The translations under genes were made by a program, and so were the position numbers. A stretch of 64,000 nt of DNA, from positions 310,001 through 374,000 of the forward strand of contig NZ_JAOVQN010000001.1 of the NCBI RefSeq assembly GCF_025673445.1, read 5' to 3'. Under the pieces are notes generated by a model, which saw only the letters and a list, made by a program, of their open reading frames with translations, did no database searches and had not been told where the DNA came from. This document shows, in pieces, positions 50,589 through 59,490 of the stretch; the first letter of the stretch is position 1, and each line of letters begins with the position of its first letter. The DNA comes from Ruegeria_B marisflavi. GTDB lineage: Bacteria > Pseudomonadota > Alphaproteobacteria > Rhodobacterales > Rhodobacteraceae.

Positions 50589-51398
50589 ATGACCCATATT
50601 CCAGGTATCGTGATCACCGGAGCGTCGGGCCGTATGGGGCAGATGCTGGTGCAAACCGTGGCCGCCAGCGACAAGGTTCGTCTGGTGGGCGCGGTCGAGC
50701 GTCCGGGCCACGACTGGATCGGCCGGGATGTGGGCGAGGCGATGGGCGGGCAGCCTCTGGGCGTCACCGTCACAGACGATCCGCTCGAGGCATTTGCGCG
50801 TGCGCAGGCGGTGATTGACTTCACCGCGCCCGCCGCCACGCTGGAGTTTGCCGCATTGGCCGCGCAGGCCCGTTGCGTGCATGTGATCGGCACAACCGGC
50901 ATGACACCTGAGCAGATCGCCGCGCTGGAGCCCGCATCGCGCCACGCGGTGATCGTGCGTGCCGGCAACATGAGCCTTGGTGTCAACCTGTTGGTGCAAT
51001 TGACCAAGAAGGTCGCTGCCGCGCTGGACGAAGATTTCGATATCGAAGTCATCGAGGCGCATCACCACCATAAGGTCGATGCGCCCTCGGGCACCGCGCT
51101 GATGCTGGGTGAGGCCGCCGCCGAAGGGCGCGGCGTGGATCTGAAGGATGTGTCGGATCGCGCCCGTGATGGCATAACCGGTGCCCGTAGGCGAGGGGCC
51201 ATCGGTTTCCACGCTATTCGCGGCGGCGATATCGTGGGAGAGCACGACGTGCTGTTTGCCGCGCCGGGTGAGCGAATCGTGCTCCGCCACATCGCCACCG
51301 ACCGGGCGGTGTTCGCCCGTGGGGCGCTCAAGGCCGCGTTGTGGGGGCAGGGCAAGACGCCGGGCCATTACGATATGGTCGATGTTCTGGGGCTTTGA
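50589..51398 (+). CDS. dapB: 4-hydroxy-tetrahydrodipicolinate reductase
   Basis: NAD(P)H-dependent reductase of the lysine/diaminopimelate pathway, 269 residues. The nucleotide fold is IVITGASGRMGQMLVQTVAA. The catalytic region EAHHHHKVDAPSGTALMLGE holds His, Lys and the substrate loop. VGEHDVLFAAPGERIVLRH is typical of DapB. GGAAGGA precedes the ATG. It stands alone, divergent from rbfA, followed by the Anbu cluster after about 100 bases. Confidence 0.97.
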   Translation: MTHIPGIVITGASGRMGQMLVQTVAASDKVRLVGAVERPGHDWIGRDVGEAMGGQPLGVTVTDDPLEAFARAQAVIDFTAPAATLEFAALAAQARCVHVIGTTGMTPEQIAALEPASRHAVIVRAGNMSLGVNLLVQLTKKVAAALDEDFDIEVIEAHHHHKVDAPSGTALMLGEAAAEGRGVDLKDVSDRARDGITGARRRGAIGFHAIRGGDIVGEHDVLFAAPGERIVLRHIATDRAVFARGALKAALWGQGKTPGHYDMVDVLGL

Positions 51399-51503
51399 CA
51401 TCGGCACCGGAGAATGCCCAAGTTTTAGTCGTTTCATGTGAATTGCGGTGACGCGTTCGGCAATGCCATTGTCTTTCGGTTAGGCTGGCATAAACTGACC
51501 CCT

Positions 51504-52928
51504 ATGAAACAAGGTCAATTGTTCGACGAAATGTGGGGGCAGGACGGCGCGCTGCGCGAGGCCTATTCCGATTTCAATACCTGGTTCGCGGGCCAAGAGC
51601 CCTCTCGATTGCGCAAGAAACAGGCAGAAGCAGAACGGCTGTTCCGGCTGACTGGCATCACCTTCAACGTCTATGGGCGGGCCGAGGCGACAGAAAGGCT
51701 GATCCCCTTCGACATCATTCCGCGCATCATCTCGGGGCGGGAATGGTCGCGCCTCTGCCGTGGCATCGAACAGCGGGTTCGGGCGATCAACGCCTTTCTG
51801 CACGATATCTATCATCGCCAGGAAATCATCCGCGCCGGTCGGTTGCCTGTTGAAATGATTGCGAAGAACGCGGCGTTTCTGCCGCAGATGATCGGCGTTT
51901 CGCCGCCGGGTGGTGTCTATACGCATATCGTCGGTATCGATCTTGTGCGCACCGGCCCTGACGAATTCTTCGTGCTTGAGGACAATGCGCGCACCCCATC
52001 GGGCGTGAGCTACATGCTGGAGAACAGGGAGACCATGTTGCACATGTTCCCCGAGTTGTTCTCGCAAAACCGGGTTCAGTCGGTTCAGAACTATCCAAGG
52101 CAATTGCGCCGTTCGTTGGCGGCTTGCGCCCCGGCGATGTCCGGGGACAGGCCCACCGTGGCGGTGTTGACACCGGGCATCTACAATTCGGCCTATTACG
52201 AACACAGCTTCCTGGCCGACAAGATGGGGGTCGAACTGGTCGAAGGCCATGACCTGCGGGTGGTCGATGGGCGCGTCGCAATGCGCACGACCCGAGGATA
52301 CCAGCCAATTGATGTGCTTTACCGCAGGGTCGACGACGATTTTCTGGATCCGCTGAATTTCCGTCCCGATTCGGCGCTGGGCGTTCCCGGTATCCTGGAT
52401 GTCTATCGCTCCGGCGGGATCACCATTGCCAACGCCCCCGGCACCGGTATCGCCGACGACAAGGCGATCTATTCCTACATGCCCGAAATCGTCGAGTTTT
52501 ATACCGGCGAAAAGGCTCTCTTGAAGAACGTGCCGACGTGGCGCTGCAATGACCCTGAAAGCCTCGCCTATGTGCTCGACAACCTGGCCGAGCTGGTGGT
52601 GAAAGAGGTCCATGGTTCGGGTGGCTACGGCATGTTGATCGGCCCGACGTCTTCGAAACGCGAACTGGAGGAGTTCCGCAGGAAACTCAAAGCCAAGCCC
52701 AGCAACTATATCGCCCAGCCGACGCTGTCCTTGTCGACCGTGCCGATCTTTACCAAAGCAGGGCTTGCGCCCCGGCATGTCGATTTGCGCCCTTTTGTCC
52801 TGGTCTCGCCGCAAGGTGTCGATATCACCCCCGGCGGCCTGACACGTGTGGCGTTGAAAAAGGGCAGCCTTGTGGTGAACTCCTCGCAAGGGGGCGGCAC
52901 CAAGGACACCTGGGTGCTGGAGGACTAG
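51504..52928 (+). CDS. Circularly permuted ATP-grasp protein of the Anbu cluster
   Basis: A 474-residue ATP-grasp-fold enzyme of the circularly permuted type 2 family (formerly DUF404/407). Homology begins near MWGQDGALREAYSDFNTWF. Conserved blocks are RIISGREWSRLCRGIEQRVR, EFFVLEDNARTPSGVSYMLE and VVKEVHGSGGYGMLIGPTSS, and the ATP-grasp Lys and Arg are inferred in these. The ATG at 51504 gives the family start; the upstream frame is not conserved. It is the first of four genes with 3- to 9-base gaps. Family context proposes peptide-bond or amide formation, possibly on a peptide linked to the Anbu peptidase; that is not shown here. Confidence 0.92.
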   Translation: MKQGQLFDEMWGQDGALREAYSDFNTWFAGQEPSRLRKKQAEAERLFRLTGITFNVYGRAEATERLIPFDIIPRIISGREWSRLCRGIEQRVRAINAFLHDIYHRQEIIRAGRLPVEMIAKNAAFLPQMIGVSPPGGVYTHIVGIDLVRTGPDEFFVLEDNARTPSGVSYMLENRETMLHMFPELFSQNRVQSVQNYPRQLRRSLAACAPAMSGDRPTVAVLTPGIYNSAYYEHSFLADKMGVELVEGHDLRVVDGRVAMRTTRGYQPIDVLYRRVDDDFLDPLNFRPDSALGVPGILDVYRSGGITIANAPGTGIADDKAIYSYMPEIVEFYTGEKALLKNVPTWRCNDPESLAYVLDNLAELVVKEVHGSGGYGMLIGPTSSKRELEEFRRKLKAKPSNYIAQPTLSLSTVPIFTKAGLAPRHVDLRPFVLVSPQGVDITPGGLTRVALKKGSLVVNSSQGGGTKDTWVLED

Positions 52929-52931
52929 GAC

Positions 52932-53876
52932 ATGCTGGGAAAAACCGCAGGCGGCCTCTTCTGGATGTTCCGCTACCTCGAACGCTCGGAAAACACGGCA
53001 CGCCTGATCGAGGCGGGTCAGCGTATCGCGCTCACCCGCTCCAATTCTGCCGATGACGAATGGGCCAGCGTGCTGCAATCGGCAGGCGCCTATGGCGGAT
53101 TTGTCGATATCCACGGCACCGAGATCAGCCGCGATGGCGCCATCGACTGGATGTTGCGCGACCCGGACAACCCGTCTTCGGTCCTGAATATGGCCGAGGC
53201 CGCACGTAACAACGGCAAGACGGTCCGCACGGCGCTGACGCGCGAAGTTTGGGAAAGTATCAACGAGAACTGGATGACGCTGCGCGATGCGCTGGCGCGC
53301 AAGGTCCCTGAACGTGATCTGCCCGATGTGCTTGCCCTGATCCGGCAGCGCTCGGCTTTTGTGCGCGGCGCCATGCATGGCACCATGCTACGCAACGACA
53401 TCTATGATTTCGCCCGGATCGGCACGTTCATGGAGCGGGCCGACAACACCGCTCGGATTCTGGACGTGAAGTATTACGTGCTGCTGCCCTCGGTGGTCGC
53501 GGTTGGAACGTCGATCGACAATGTTCAGTGGCAGACCATCCTGCGCTCGGTCTCGGCCGAAGGCGGGTTCCACATGACATTCGGCCAGGATGCCCGGCCA
53601 CGGGAGATTGCGCAGTTCCTGATGCTTGACAAGCGGATGCCGCGCAGCCTGGCCTTCTGTGTCGGCAAGATCCGGGACAACCTGGGATATCTGGCCGATG
53701 ACTATGGCGCGCGTCTATCCTGCCATGATCTGTGTGACCAGTTGGCCGAACACACCATGTCGCATACCATTGACGAAATCATCGAGATGGGACTGCACGA
53801 GTTCATCAGCGATTTTCTGAAATCCCTTGCCTCGCTCGGCAGCCAGATCGAAACCGATTACAGGTTCTACAACTGA
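52932..53876 (+). CDS. Alpha-E domain protein of the Anbu cluster
   Basis: A 314-residue all-helical protein of the alpha-E (DUF403) family. The opening MLGKTAGGLFWMFRYLERSE and later NIYDF-like NDIYDFARIGTFMERADNTA are family hallmarks: charged helices with conserved Arg and Glu. It starts three bases after the ATP-grasp stop. Alpha-E domains occur with circularly permuted ATP-grasp enzymes and transglutaminases and are thought to act with them; the biochemical role is not known to me. Confidence 0.92.
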   Translation: MLGKTAGGLFWMFRYLERSENTARLIEAGQRIALTRSNSADDEWASVLQSAGAYGGFVDIHGTEISRDGAIDWMLRDPDNPSSVLNMAEAARNNGKTVRTALTREVWESINENWMTLRDALARKVPERDLPDVLALIRQRSAFVRGAMHGTMLRNDIYDFARIGTFMERADNTARILDVKYYVLLPSVVAVGTSIDNVQWQTILRSVSAEGGFHMTFGQDARPREIAQFLMLDKRMPRSLAFCVGKIRDNLGYLADDYGARLSCHDLCDQLAEHTMSHTIDEIIEMGLHEFISDFLKSLASLGSQIETDYRFYN

Positions 53877-53879
53877 CCC

Positions 53880-54680
53880 ATGCGCCTCAGCATCAGCCAT
53901 ACCACTCGCTACGCCTATGACCAGCCGGTCCCATATGCCTTGCAGCAATTGCGGGTCACGCCAAAGTCCGGGCACGGACAGACCGTCCACAATTGGACGG
54001 TGACCGTAGAGGGCGGGCAAAAGGAAGCAAGTTTCGAAGACCAGCACCACAACATTGTCGACCTGATCAGCTTTGCCCCGGGCACCACCCAGATCGCCGT
54101 GCATTGCAGCGGAGTGGTCGAAGTCGAGGAGAACCACGGCGTCATCGGTCAGCATGGCGGCTATATGCCGATGTGGATGTTCCTGCGCGAGACTGATGTC
54201 ACCAAAGCCGGACCCATGGTCCGCAAGCTGGTCTCCGGTGTGTACGGCGAGCCGGGCAGTCTGGGCTGGATGCACGCGCTTTCGGCCGCCATTCACGGGG
54301 CGGTGGCCTATGAAACCGGAAGATCCGAGGTCGGCTGGACAACCGAAGATGTGCTCAGCGCCGGGCATGGTGTCTGCCAGGACCACGCGCATGTGTTCAT
54401 CGCCTGCTGCCGTCATATGGGCATACCCGCCCGCTATGTGTCGGGCTACCTGATGATGAACGACCGCATCGAGCAGGAAGCGACCCACGCCTGGGCCGAG
54501 GCCAACGTGGACGGGCTGGGCTGGGTCGGCTTTGACGTGTCGAACGGCATTTCCCCCGACACCCGCTATGTGCGTGCTGCAACAGGGCTGGACTATGCCG
54601 AGGCGGCTCCGGTATCAGGGACGCGGTTCGGCACCGCGGGCGAGACCCTTACGGTGCAGGTTCAGGTCCAGCAGCAGTAA
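53880..54680 (+). CDS. Transglutaminase-like cysteine protein of the Anbu cluster
   Basis: A 266-residue protein. The N-terminal beta domain (about 1-150, MRLSISHTTRYAYDQPVPYA) is the bacterial transglutaminase-like N-terminal type. The core has the catalytic Cys in GHGVCQDHAHVFIACCRHMG, His in EATHAWAEANVDGLGWVGFD and Asp in VGFDVSNGISPD, a full Cys-His-Asp triad. It may hydrolyse or form peptide or isopeptide bonds. It starts three bases after the alpha-E stop and is followed by the peptidase gene nine bases later. Confidence 0.93.
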   Translation: MRLSISHTTRYAYDQPVPYALQQLRVTPKSGHGQTVHNWTVTVEGGQKEASFEDQHHNIVDLISFAPGTTQIAVHCSGVVEVEENHGVIGQHGGYMPMWMFLRETDVTKAGPMVRKLVSGVYGEPGSLGWMHALSAAIHGAVAYETGRSEVGWTTEDVLSAGHGVCQDHAHVFIACCRHMGIPARYVSGYLMMNDRIEQEATHAWAEANVDGLGWVGFDVSNGISPDTRYVRAATGLDYAEAAPVSGTRFGTAGETLTVQVQVQQQ

Positions 54681-54689
54681 AGGCATGCG

Positions 54690-55421
54690 ATGACATATTG
54701 CGTAGGGATGCGGCTCGGTCACGGGCTGGTCTTCATGTCGGATACCCGCACCAACGCGGGAGTCGACAACATCTCGACCTTTCGCAAGATGTTCACGTTC
54801 GAGGAACCTGGCGAGCGTTTCATCACCATCCTGACTGCAGGCAATCTCGCCACAACGCAGGCGGTGATTTCCATCCTCGAGGAACGCACCAAGGCCCCCG
54901 CCGATCGCAGTCCTTCGATCATGGAGGCGCCCTCCATGTTCCAGGTGGCGCGGCTGGTTGGCCAAACCCTTCGCGAGGTGATCGCGGCCAACGCCGAGAC
55001 CGGTCAGCGGGCCGATGCGGCCTTTAACGCGACGATGATCGTCGGCGGCCAGATCGCGGGCAATCCGCCGCGCCTTTTCCTGGTCTATCCCGAAGGCAAT
55101 TTCATCGAGGCCGGCGACGATACCCCCTATTTCCAGATCGGGGAAACCAAGTACGGCCGCCCGATTCTGGTCCGGGCCTATGAGCCGGATATGAGTTTCG
55201 AAGCTGCGGTAAAACTGCTGCTGGTCAGTTTCGATTCCACGATCAAGGCAAACCTGTCCGTTGGTTTACCGCTCGACCTGCAACTCTACGAGACCGACAG
55301 TTGCAAACAGGGGCTGACGCGCCGGATCGACGCCGAAGACCCCTATTTCCAGACCATCTCGACCGGCTGGGGTTCGGCCCTGAAACTCGCCTTCGACAGT
55401 CTGCCTGACATCACGCTCTGA
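54690..55421 (+). CDS. Anbu-type proteasome-like peptidase
   Basis: A 243-residue member of the Ntn-hydrolase family related to proteasome beta subunits. After removal of Met, Thr1 is the likely nucleophile (TYCVGMRLGHG). D17 in MSDTRTNAG and K32 in ISTFRKMF match the Asp17/Lys33 active-site pattern. FITILTAGNLATTQAVISIL and AFNATMIVGGQIAGNPPRLF are typical of Anbu proteins. It closes the four-gene cluster. Anbu rings form helical assemblies in studied relatives; the native substrate is unknown. Confidence 0.93.
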   Translation: MTYCVGMRLGHGLVFMSDTRTNAGVDNISTFRKMFTFEEPGERFITILTAGNLATTQAVISILEERTKAPADRSPSIMEAPSMFQVARLVGQTLREVIAANAETGQRADAAFNATMIVGGQIAGNPPRLFLVYPEGNFIEAGDDTPYFQIGETKYGRPILVRAYEPDMSFEAAVKLLLVSFDSTIKANLSVGLPLDLQLYETDSCKQGLTRRIDAEDPYFQTISTGWGSALKLAFDSLPDITL

Positions 55422-55457
55422 TCTGCCGCCCACAGGAGTAGACGGCAGCGACAGGCC

Positions 55458-57659
55458 TTATCCCTTCCGGCGCGGCGGGGCGTCGCCGCCGCGACCTGCC
55501 GGTTTGCCCGTGGGGCGTGCGCCAGGCTTGGCTGGTTTGCCGGAACCGGGCTTGGCAAACCGTGCGGGTTTTGTGCCTTCCGAACTGTTGCTCCGGAAGG
55601 GTTTGCCGCCCTCGGGTTTCGCGAAACGCGCCGGTTTTCCACCTTCGGATTTGCCACCGCGAAACGGCTTGTCGCCTCCCGGTTTACCGGGGCGGGACTG
55701 TTTGCTGCCATCCGGCTTGGCGAACCGGGCCGGTTTGTCCCCATCCGGCTTTGCCGCGTGGAAAGGTTTGCCGCCACCGGGCTTGCCTGCACGGAATGAA
55801 CGGCTGCTGTCCGCTGCGGCGGACGAAGCCGGGCGCGCGCTCTTGAACGGTTTCTTGGCAGCGGGCTTCGCCTCGACCAGTGCCGCGCGCTCGGCAGGTT
55901 TGTCCGATACCGGTTTGGGGCGCGGCTTGGCCGTCTCCTGTGCAACTACGTCTTTCTTCGGTTCCGGTGCCGCAACGGGCGCTTCGCGAGCGGTATCGCG
56001 CGGCGGGCGCGATTCCTTTCGGGGTGGCCGGGGTGTCCGCTCTGTATCGCGGTCAAAACGCTTCTTGGGCGCACGCGCACGCGGTTCGTCGGCCGGCGCG
56101 CCGTCCATCGCCCTTGCGGTAATCTCGCCTTCGAGCACACCATTTGGACCAATATGGGCAAGGAAACCCTGAAGCGCGGCCTCAGCCAGTTCCACATGGG
56201 TCTCGTCCGCCTGCATCCGGATCTTGCCGATCTGGCTCTTCTCCAGGTTACCTGCGCGGCAGAGCAGCGGCAACAGCCAGCGCGGTTCTGCCCGCTGATT
56301 CCGCCCGACCGACAGAGCGACCCAGGCCGACGGCCCAAAGCTCGCCGCAGGATCGGTGCGAACAGGCGCGCGGTTCAGTTCTTCGGGCGCGGTCAACCCG
56401 GCGCGGTGCAACCGCAAACAGGCGATCGCGATCTGTTCGGCGCTGAACCTCTGCATCAGATCGGCGGCGAAACGGGTTTCATCCTCGGCCACTTCGGCGG
56501 TCCACATCGGATCGTCCAGCAGCCGGGCCTCGTCTTTGGCCAGAATATCGTCGGGCGTCGGCGCAAAGGTCCATTCCGCCTCGATCTTGGCCCATTTCAG
56601 CAGCCGCTGCGCCTTTTTGGCGATCTTGTCCGACACGATCAGCGCCGAGATGCCCTTGCGCCCGGCCCGGCCGGTCCGGCCCGAACGGTGCAGCAGCCCT
56701 TCGGTGTTGATGGGCAAATCGGCATGGATGACCAGATCCAGGTTCGGCAGGTCGATACCACGCGCGGCGACATCGGTCGCCACGCAGACCCGCGCCCGCC
56801 CGTCGCGCATGGCTTGCAGCGCATGGCTGCGCTCGTCCTGGCTCAACTCGCCAGACAGGCTGACCACTGCAAACCCACGGTTGGCAAACCGCGCGGTCAG
56901 ACGGGCGACGGCGGCGCGGGTATTGGCAAACACGATGGCCGTGGGCGCATCGTGGAACCGCAGCAGGTTGATGATGGCATGTTCGGCGTCATGCGCCGCC
57001 ACCTGTACCGCCTGATAGGCGATATCGGCGTGCTGGCTCTTGGCCGAAATCGTCGAAACGCGCACGGCCTCGCGCTGATAGGTCTTGGCCAGCTCCGCGA
57101 TGGCGGGCGATACGGTGGCCGAGAACATCAGCGTGCGGCGCCCAACGGGCGCCTCGCCTAGCATGAACTCCAGATCCTCGCGAAAGCCGAGGTCGAGCAT
57201 CTCGTCGGCCTCGTCCAGCACCACGGCGCGAATGTCGCTCAGGTCCAGCGCGCCGCGCTCGATATGGTCACGCAGGCGGCCCGGCGTGCCGACTACGATA
57301 TGCGCGCCGCGTTCCAGCGCCCGCCGTTCGGTCCGGGCATCCATGCCGCCGATACAGGTGGCCACGCTGGCGCCCGTGCGGGCATAGAGCCAGATTAGCT
57401 CGCGGCTCACCTGCATGGCCAGTTCGCGGGTCGGCGCCACGATCAGCGCCAGCGGCGCGGCAGGCGGGTCCAGGCGAAGGGCTTCACCCAGCAGTGTCGG
57501 CGCGATTGCCAGGCCAAAGGCCACGGTCTTGCCCGAACCGGTCTGCGCGGAAACAAGCAGGTCCGCTTCGGTCAGTTCAGGCGCAGTGACGGCCTGTTGC
57601 ACGTCGGTCAGCGTGTCAAAGCCGCGTTCGGCCAGGGCATCGAAAAGTGGGGAAGTCAT
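55458..57659 (-). CDS. DEAD-box RNA helicase with DbpA-type RNA-binding domain and Lys/Gly/Pro-rich repeat tail
   Basis: A 733-residue ATP-dependent RNA helicase. Motifs in order: Q-motif text LAERGFDTLTDVQQAV, Walker A AQTGSGKTVAFGLA, DEAD in VLDEADEMLDLGF, FSATVSP and HRSGRTGRAGRKG. A DbpA-like RNA-binding domain follows (about residues 470-545; EPRWLLPLLCRAGNLEKSQI). The last 190 residues are low-complexity, with repeated KPARFAKPxG and GGKPFR units and a very basic charge. Cold or ribosome-assembly helicases of this kind are common. The tail repeats are the unusual part. Confidence 0.94.
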   Translation of the reverse strand: MTSPLFDALAERGFDTLTDVQQAVTAPELTEADLLVSAQTGSGKTVAFGLAIAPTLLGEALRLDPPAAPLALIVAPTRELAMQVSRELIWLYARTGASVATCIGGMDARTERRALERGAHIVVGTPGRLRDHIERGALDLSDIRAVVLDEADEMLDLGFREDLEFMLGEAPVGRRTLMFSATVSPAIAELAKTYQREAVRVSTISAKSQHADIAYQAVQVAAHDAEHAIINLLRFHDAPTAIVFANTRAAVARLTARFANRGFAVVSLSGELSQDERSHALQAMRDGRARVCVATDVAARGIDLPNLDLVIHADLPINTEGLLHRSGRTGRAGRKGISALIVSDKIAKKAQRLLKWAKIEAEWTFAPTPDDILAKDEARLLDDPMWTAEVAEDETRFAADLMQRFSAEQIAIACLRLHRAGLTAPEELNRAPVRTDPAASFGPSAWVALSVGRNQRAEPRWLLPLLCRAGNLEKSQIGKIRMQADETHVELAEAALQGFLAHIGPNGVLEGEITARAMDGAPADEPRARAPKKRFDRDTERTPRPPRKESRPPRDTAREAPVAAPEPKKDVVAQETAKPRPKPVSDKPAERAALVEAKPAAKKPFKSARPASSAAADSSRSFRAGKPGGGKPFHAAKPDGDKPARFAKPDGSKQSRPGKPGGDKPFRGGKSEGGKPARFAKPEGGKPFRSNSSEGTKPARFAKPGSGKPAKPGARPTGKPAGRGGDAPPRRKG

Positions 57660-57808
57660 CAGGGGAATGTCCAGCAGGGCGCGGGACTCACCCGTCGCAA
57701 AGACTGCGCATATAGGGGAGGCGGGCCTGTTTGTCCATGCCTTGTTCTCGGGAAGGATTGCGCAACGCCAGTGGCTTCTGTTTGCTGGGGACCGGGAGGA
57801 AGCTCAAC

Positions 57809-58549
57809 ATGAAACTGACAGGAAAACGCGCCGTTGTGACCGGCGGCAGCCGGGGTATCGGGCGCGGTATCGTCGAGGCCTTGTTGGCGGAGGGCGCCGA
57901 GGTCTGCACCTGCGGACGGGGGGGCAGGCCCGAGGACCTGTCTGCTCATGTACTCTGGTATCAACTCGACGTGTCAGATCCGGCAGCGGTGGAGGTGTTG
58001 GCCCGGTCTGTGGAAAGCATTGATATTCTTGTCAACAACGCCGGTGTGCAGGTCGAAAAGACGGTCTCCGACAGCACGGACGCAGACTGGGACCACGTGA
58101 TCGGCACCAATTGCCGGGGCGTGTTCAACATGTGCCGCGCATTCATCCCCCGGATGCCGTCGGGCGGCAGCATCGTCAACATCGGCTCGATCTCGGGCCA
58201 GTTTGCCGATCCGTCGATGGCGCTCTACAACGCGTCCAAGGCTTTCGTGCACGGGCTTACCCGTTCCATCGCCGTCGATCACGGCCCGGATATCCGCTGC
58301 AACGCGATCTGCCCCGGCTGGATCGAGACCGGCATGCTCGACGCCGCGTTCGAGGCATCCTCGGATCAGTCGGCGGCACGCCGCGATGCGCTGGCGCGGC
58401 ACGCGGCGCGTCGGTTTGGCCGACCTGAGGATATCGCCGCCATGGCCGTCTGGCTTGCCTCGGAGGAGGCATCCTTTGTTACCGGGCAACTCTTCACGGT
58501 CGATGGCGGGTTGACGGCGGCGTCACCGATCAACCCGGCGCTTTACTGA
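57809..58549 (+). CDS. SDR family oxidoreductase
   Basis: A 246-residue short-chain dehydrogenase. The cofactor motif is AVVTGGSRGIGRGIVEALLA, NNAGVQ follows, the catalytic Ser region is INIGSISG-like (IVNIGSISGQFADP), and YNASKAF supplies Tyr and Lys (ALYNASKAFVHGLTRS). The C-terminal ASFVTGQLFTVDGGLTA is standard. GGGAGGAAGCTCAAC precedes the ATG at 57809. Substrate is unknown; 3-oxoacyl reductase or sugar-alcohol dehydrogenase is possible. Its end overlaps the end of the convergent cyclodeaminase-like gene by seven bases. Confidence 0.92.
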   Translation: MKLTGKRAVVTGGSRGIGRGIVEALLAEGAEVCTCGRGGRPEDLSAHVLWYQLDVSDPAAVEVLARSVESIDILVNNAGVQVEKTVSDSTDADWDHVIGTNCRGVFNMCRAFIPRMPSGGSIVNIGSISGQFADPSMALYNASKAFVHGLTRSIAVDHGPDIRCNAICPGWIETGMLDAAFEASSDQSAARRDALARHAARRFGRPEDIAAMAVWLASEEASFVTGQLFTVDGGLTAASPINPALY

Positions 58550-59490
58550 ACCTCGCGCCAGACGTGATCGGCGCAGGCCAGATCCTGCGCCGCGATCCCG
58601 AGCGAGCGGTAGAGCGTGATGGCATCCGGGCCACTGCGCCCCGACACGGTTCCGGCCAGAACCTCGCCAATCTCTCCGCGCACATGATCCCTGGTCATTG
58701 CACCCGTCTCCAGCGCCAAGATGATCTCGCGCGCCTGGGCAAAGGCCGAGGGACGATAATCGGTGAAAACTTCCGATTTCAGCAGCAGCGCCTCGTCGAT
58801 CTCCTGCATCGACGGGATCGAGGCGCCGACCGCGTTCACATGGGTGCCCGGCCCGAGCCAGTCGCCGTGCAGAACAACCGAAGCCGAGGAAGTCAGCGTG
58901 CAGACGATGTCAGCCCCACGGACCGCCTGCTCTGCATCTGGTGCGGGGGTGAAGGCGATGTCGGGATAGTGCACCGACATCCGGTTTGCGAAAGCGGCGG
59001 CGCGGTCGGGCATGCGCCCGGCGATCCTGATTTCGGAGATCTGGCGCACCAGTGTCAGCGCCGCGATATGGCTTTCGGCCTGTTCGCCCGTGCCGATCAG
59101 CGCCAGCACCCGCGCGTCAGACCGGGCCAGCGCCCGTGTCGCCACTGCCGTGGCGGCGGCGGTGCGGATCGCGGTGATCGCATCTGCATCCATCGACACG
59201 CTGGGCCGCCCGGTTTCCGGGTCGAACAGAAGCACCGCGCCGATATGCGAGCTGAGTCCCTTTGAAGGGTTTCCGGGAAACAGGCTCAGGACCTTGACAC
59301 CATATGTCACCGGGTCGGTCAGCGCGCCGGGCATGACGCCCAGACGGTTGGTCCCGTCGATATCCATCACCGTGCGCAGCGGCAGGTTGGCCTTGCCCTG
59401 CGAGACCCGGATCATCGTCTGTGCCACGACTTCGATCGCATCGCGCATCGACAGGTGCTGGCGGATTTCTTCGGCGGAAATGATCTTCAT
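58543..59490 (-). CDS. Ornithine cyclodeaminase / mu-crystallin family protein
   Basis: A 315-residue NAD-dependent enzyme. The N-terminal substrate part includes GVMPGALTDPVTYGVKVLSL and the catalytic region TGRPSVSMDADAITAIRTAA. The nucleotide fold is VLALIGTGEQAESHIAAL. The family includes ornithine cyclodeaminases, alanine dehydrogenases and ectoine-degradation enzymes, so the exact reaction is open. Its start overlaps the hydrolase stop (ATGA), making it the last gene of the pepT unit. Confidence 0.9.
   Translation of the reverse strand: MKIISAEEIRQHLSMRDAIEVVAQTMIRVSQGKANLPLRTVMDIDGTNRLGVMPGALTDPVTYGVKVLSLFPGNPSKGLSSHIGAVLLFDPETGRPSVSMDADAITAIRTAAATAVATRALARSDARVLALIGTGEQAESHIAALTLVRQISEIRIAGRMPDRAAAFANRMSVHYPDIAFTPAPDAEQAVRGADIVCTLTSSASVVLHGDWLGPGTHVNAVGASIPSMQEIDEALLLKSEVFTDYRPSAFAQAREIILALETGAMTRDHVRGEIGEVLAGTVSGRSGPDAITLYRSLGIAAQDLACADHVWREVQ

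Noticed and set aside
51480..53378. 632-codon open frame antisense to the ATP-grasp and alpha-E genes
   Set aside because: Low-complexity composition typical of antisense shadows; the plus-strand genes are conserved and complete.
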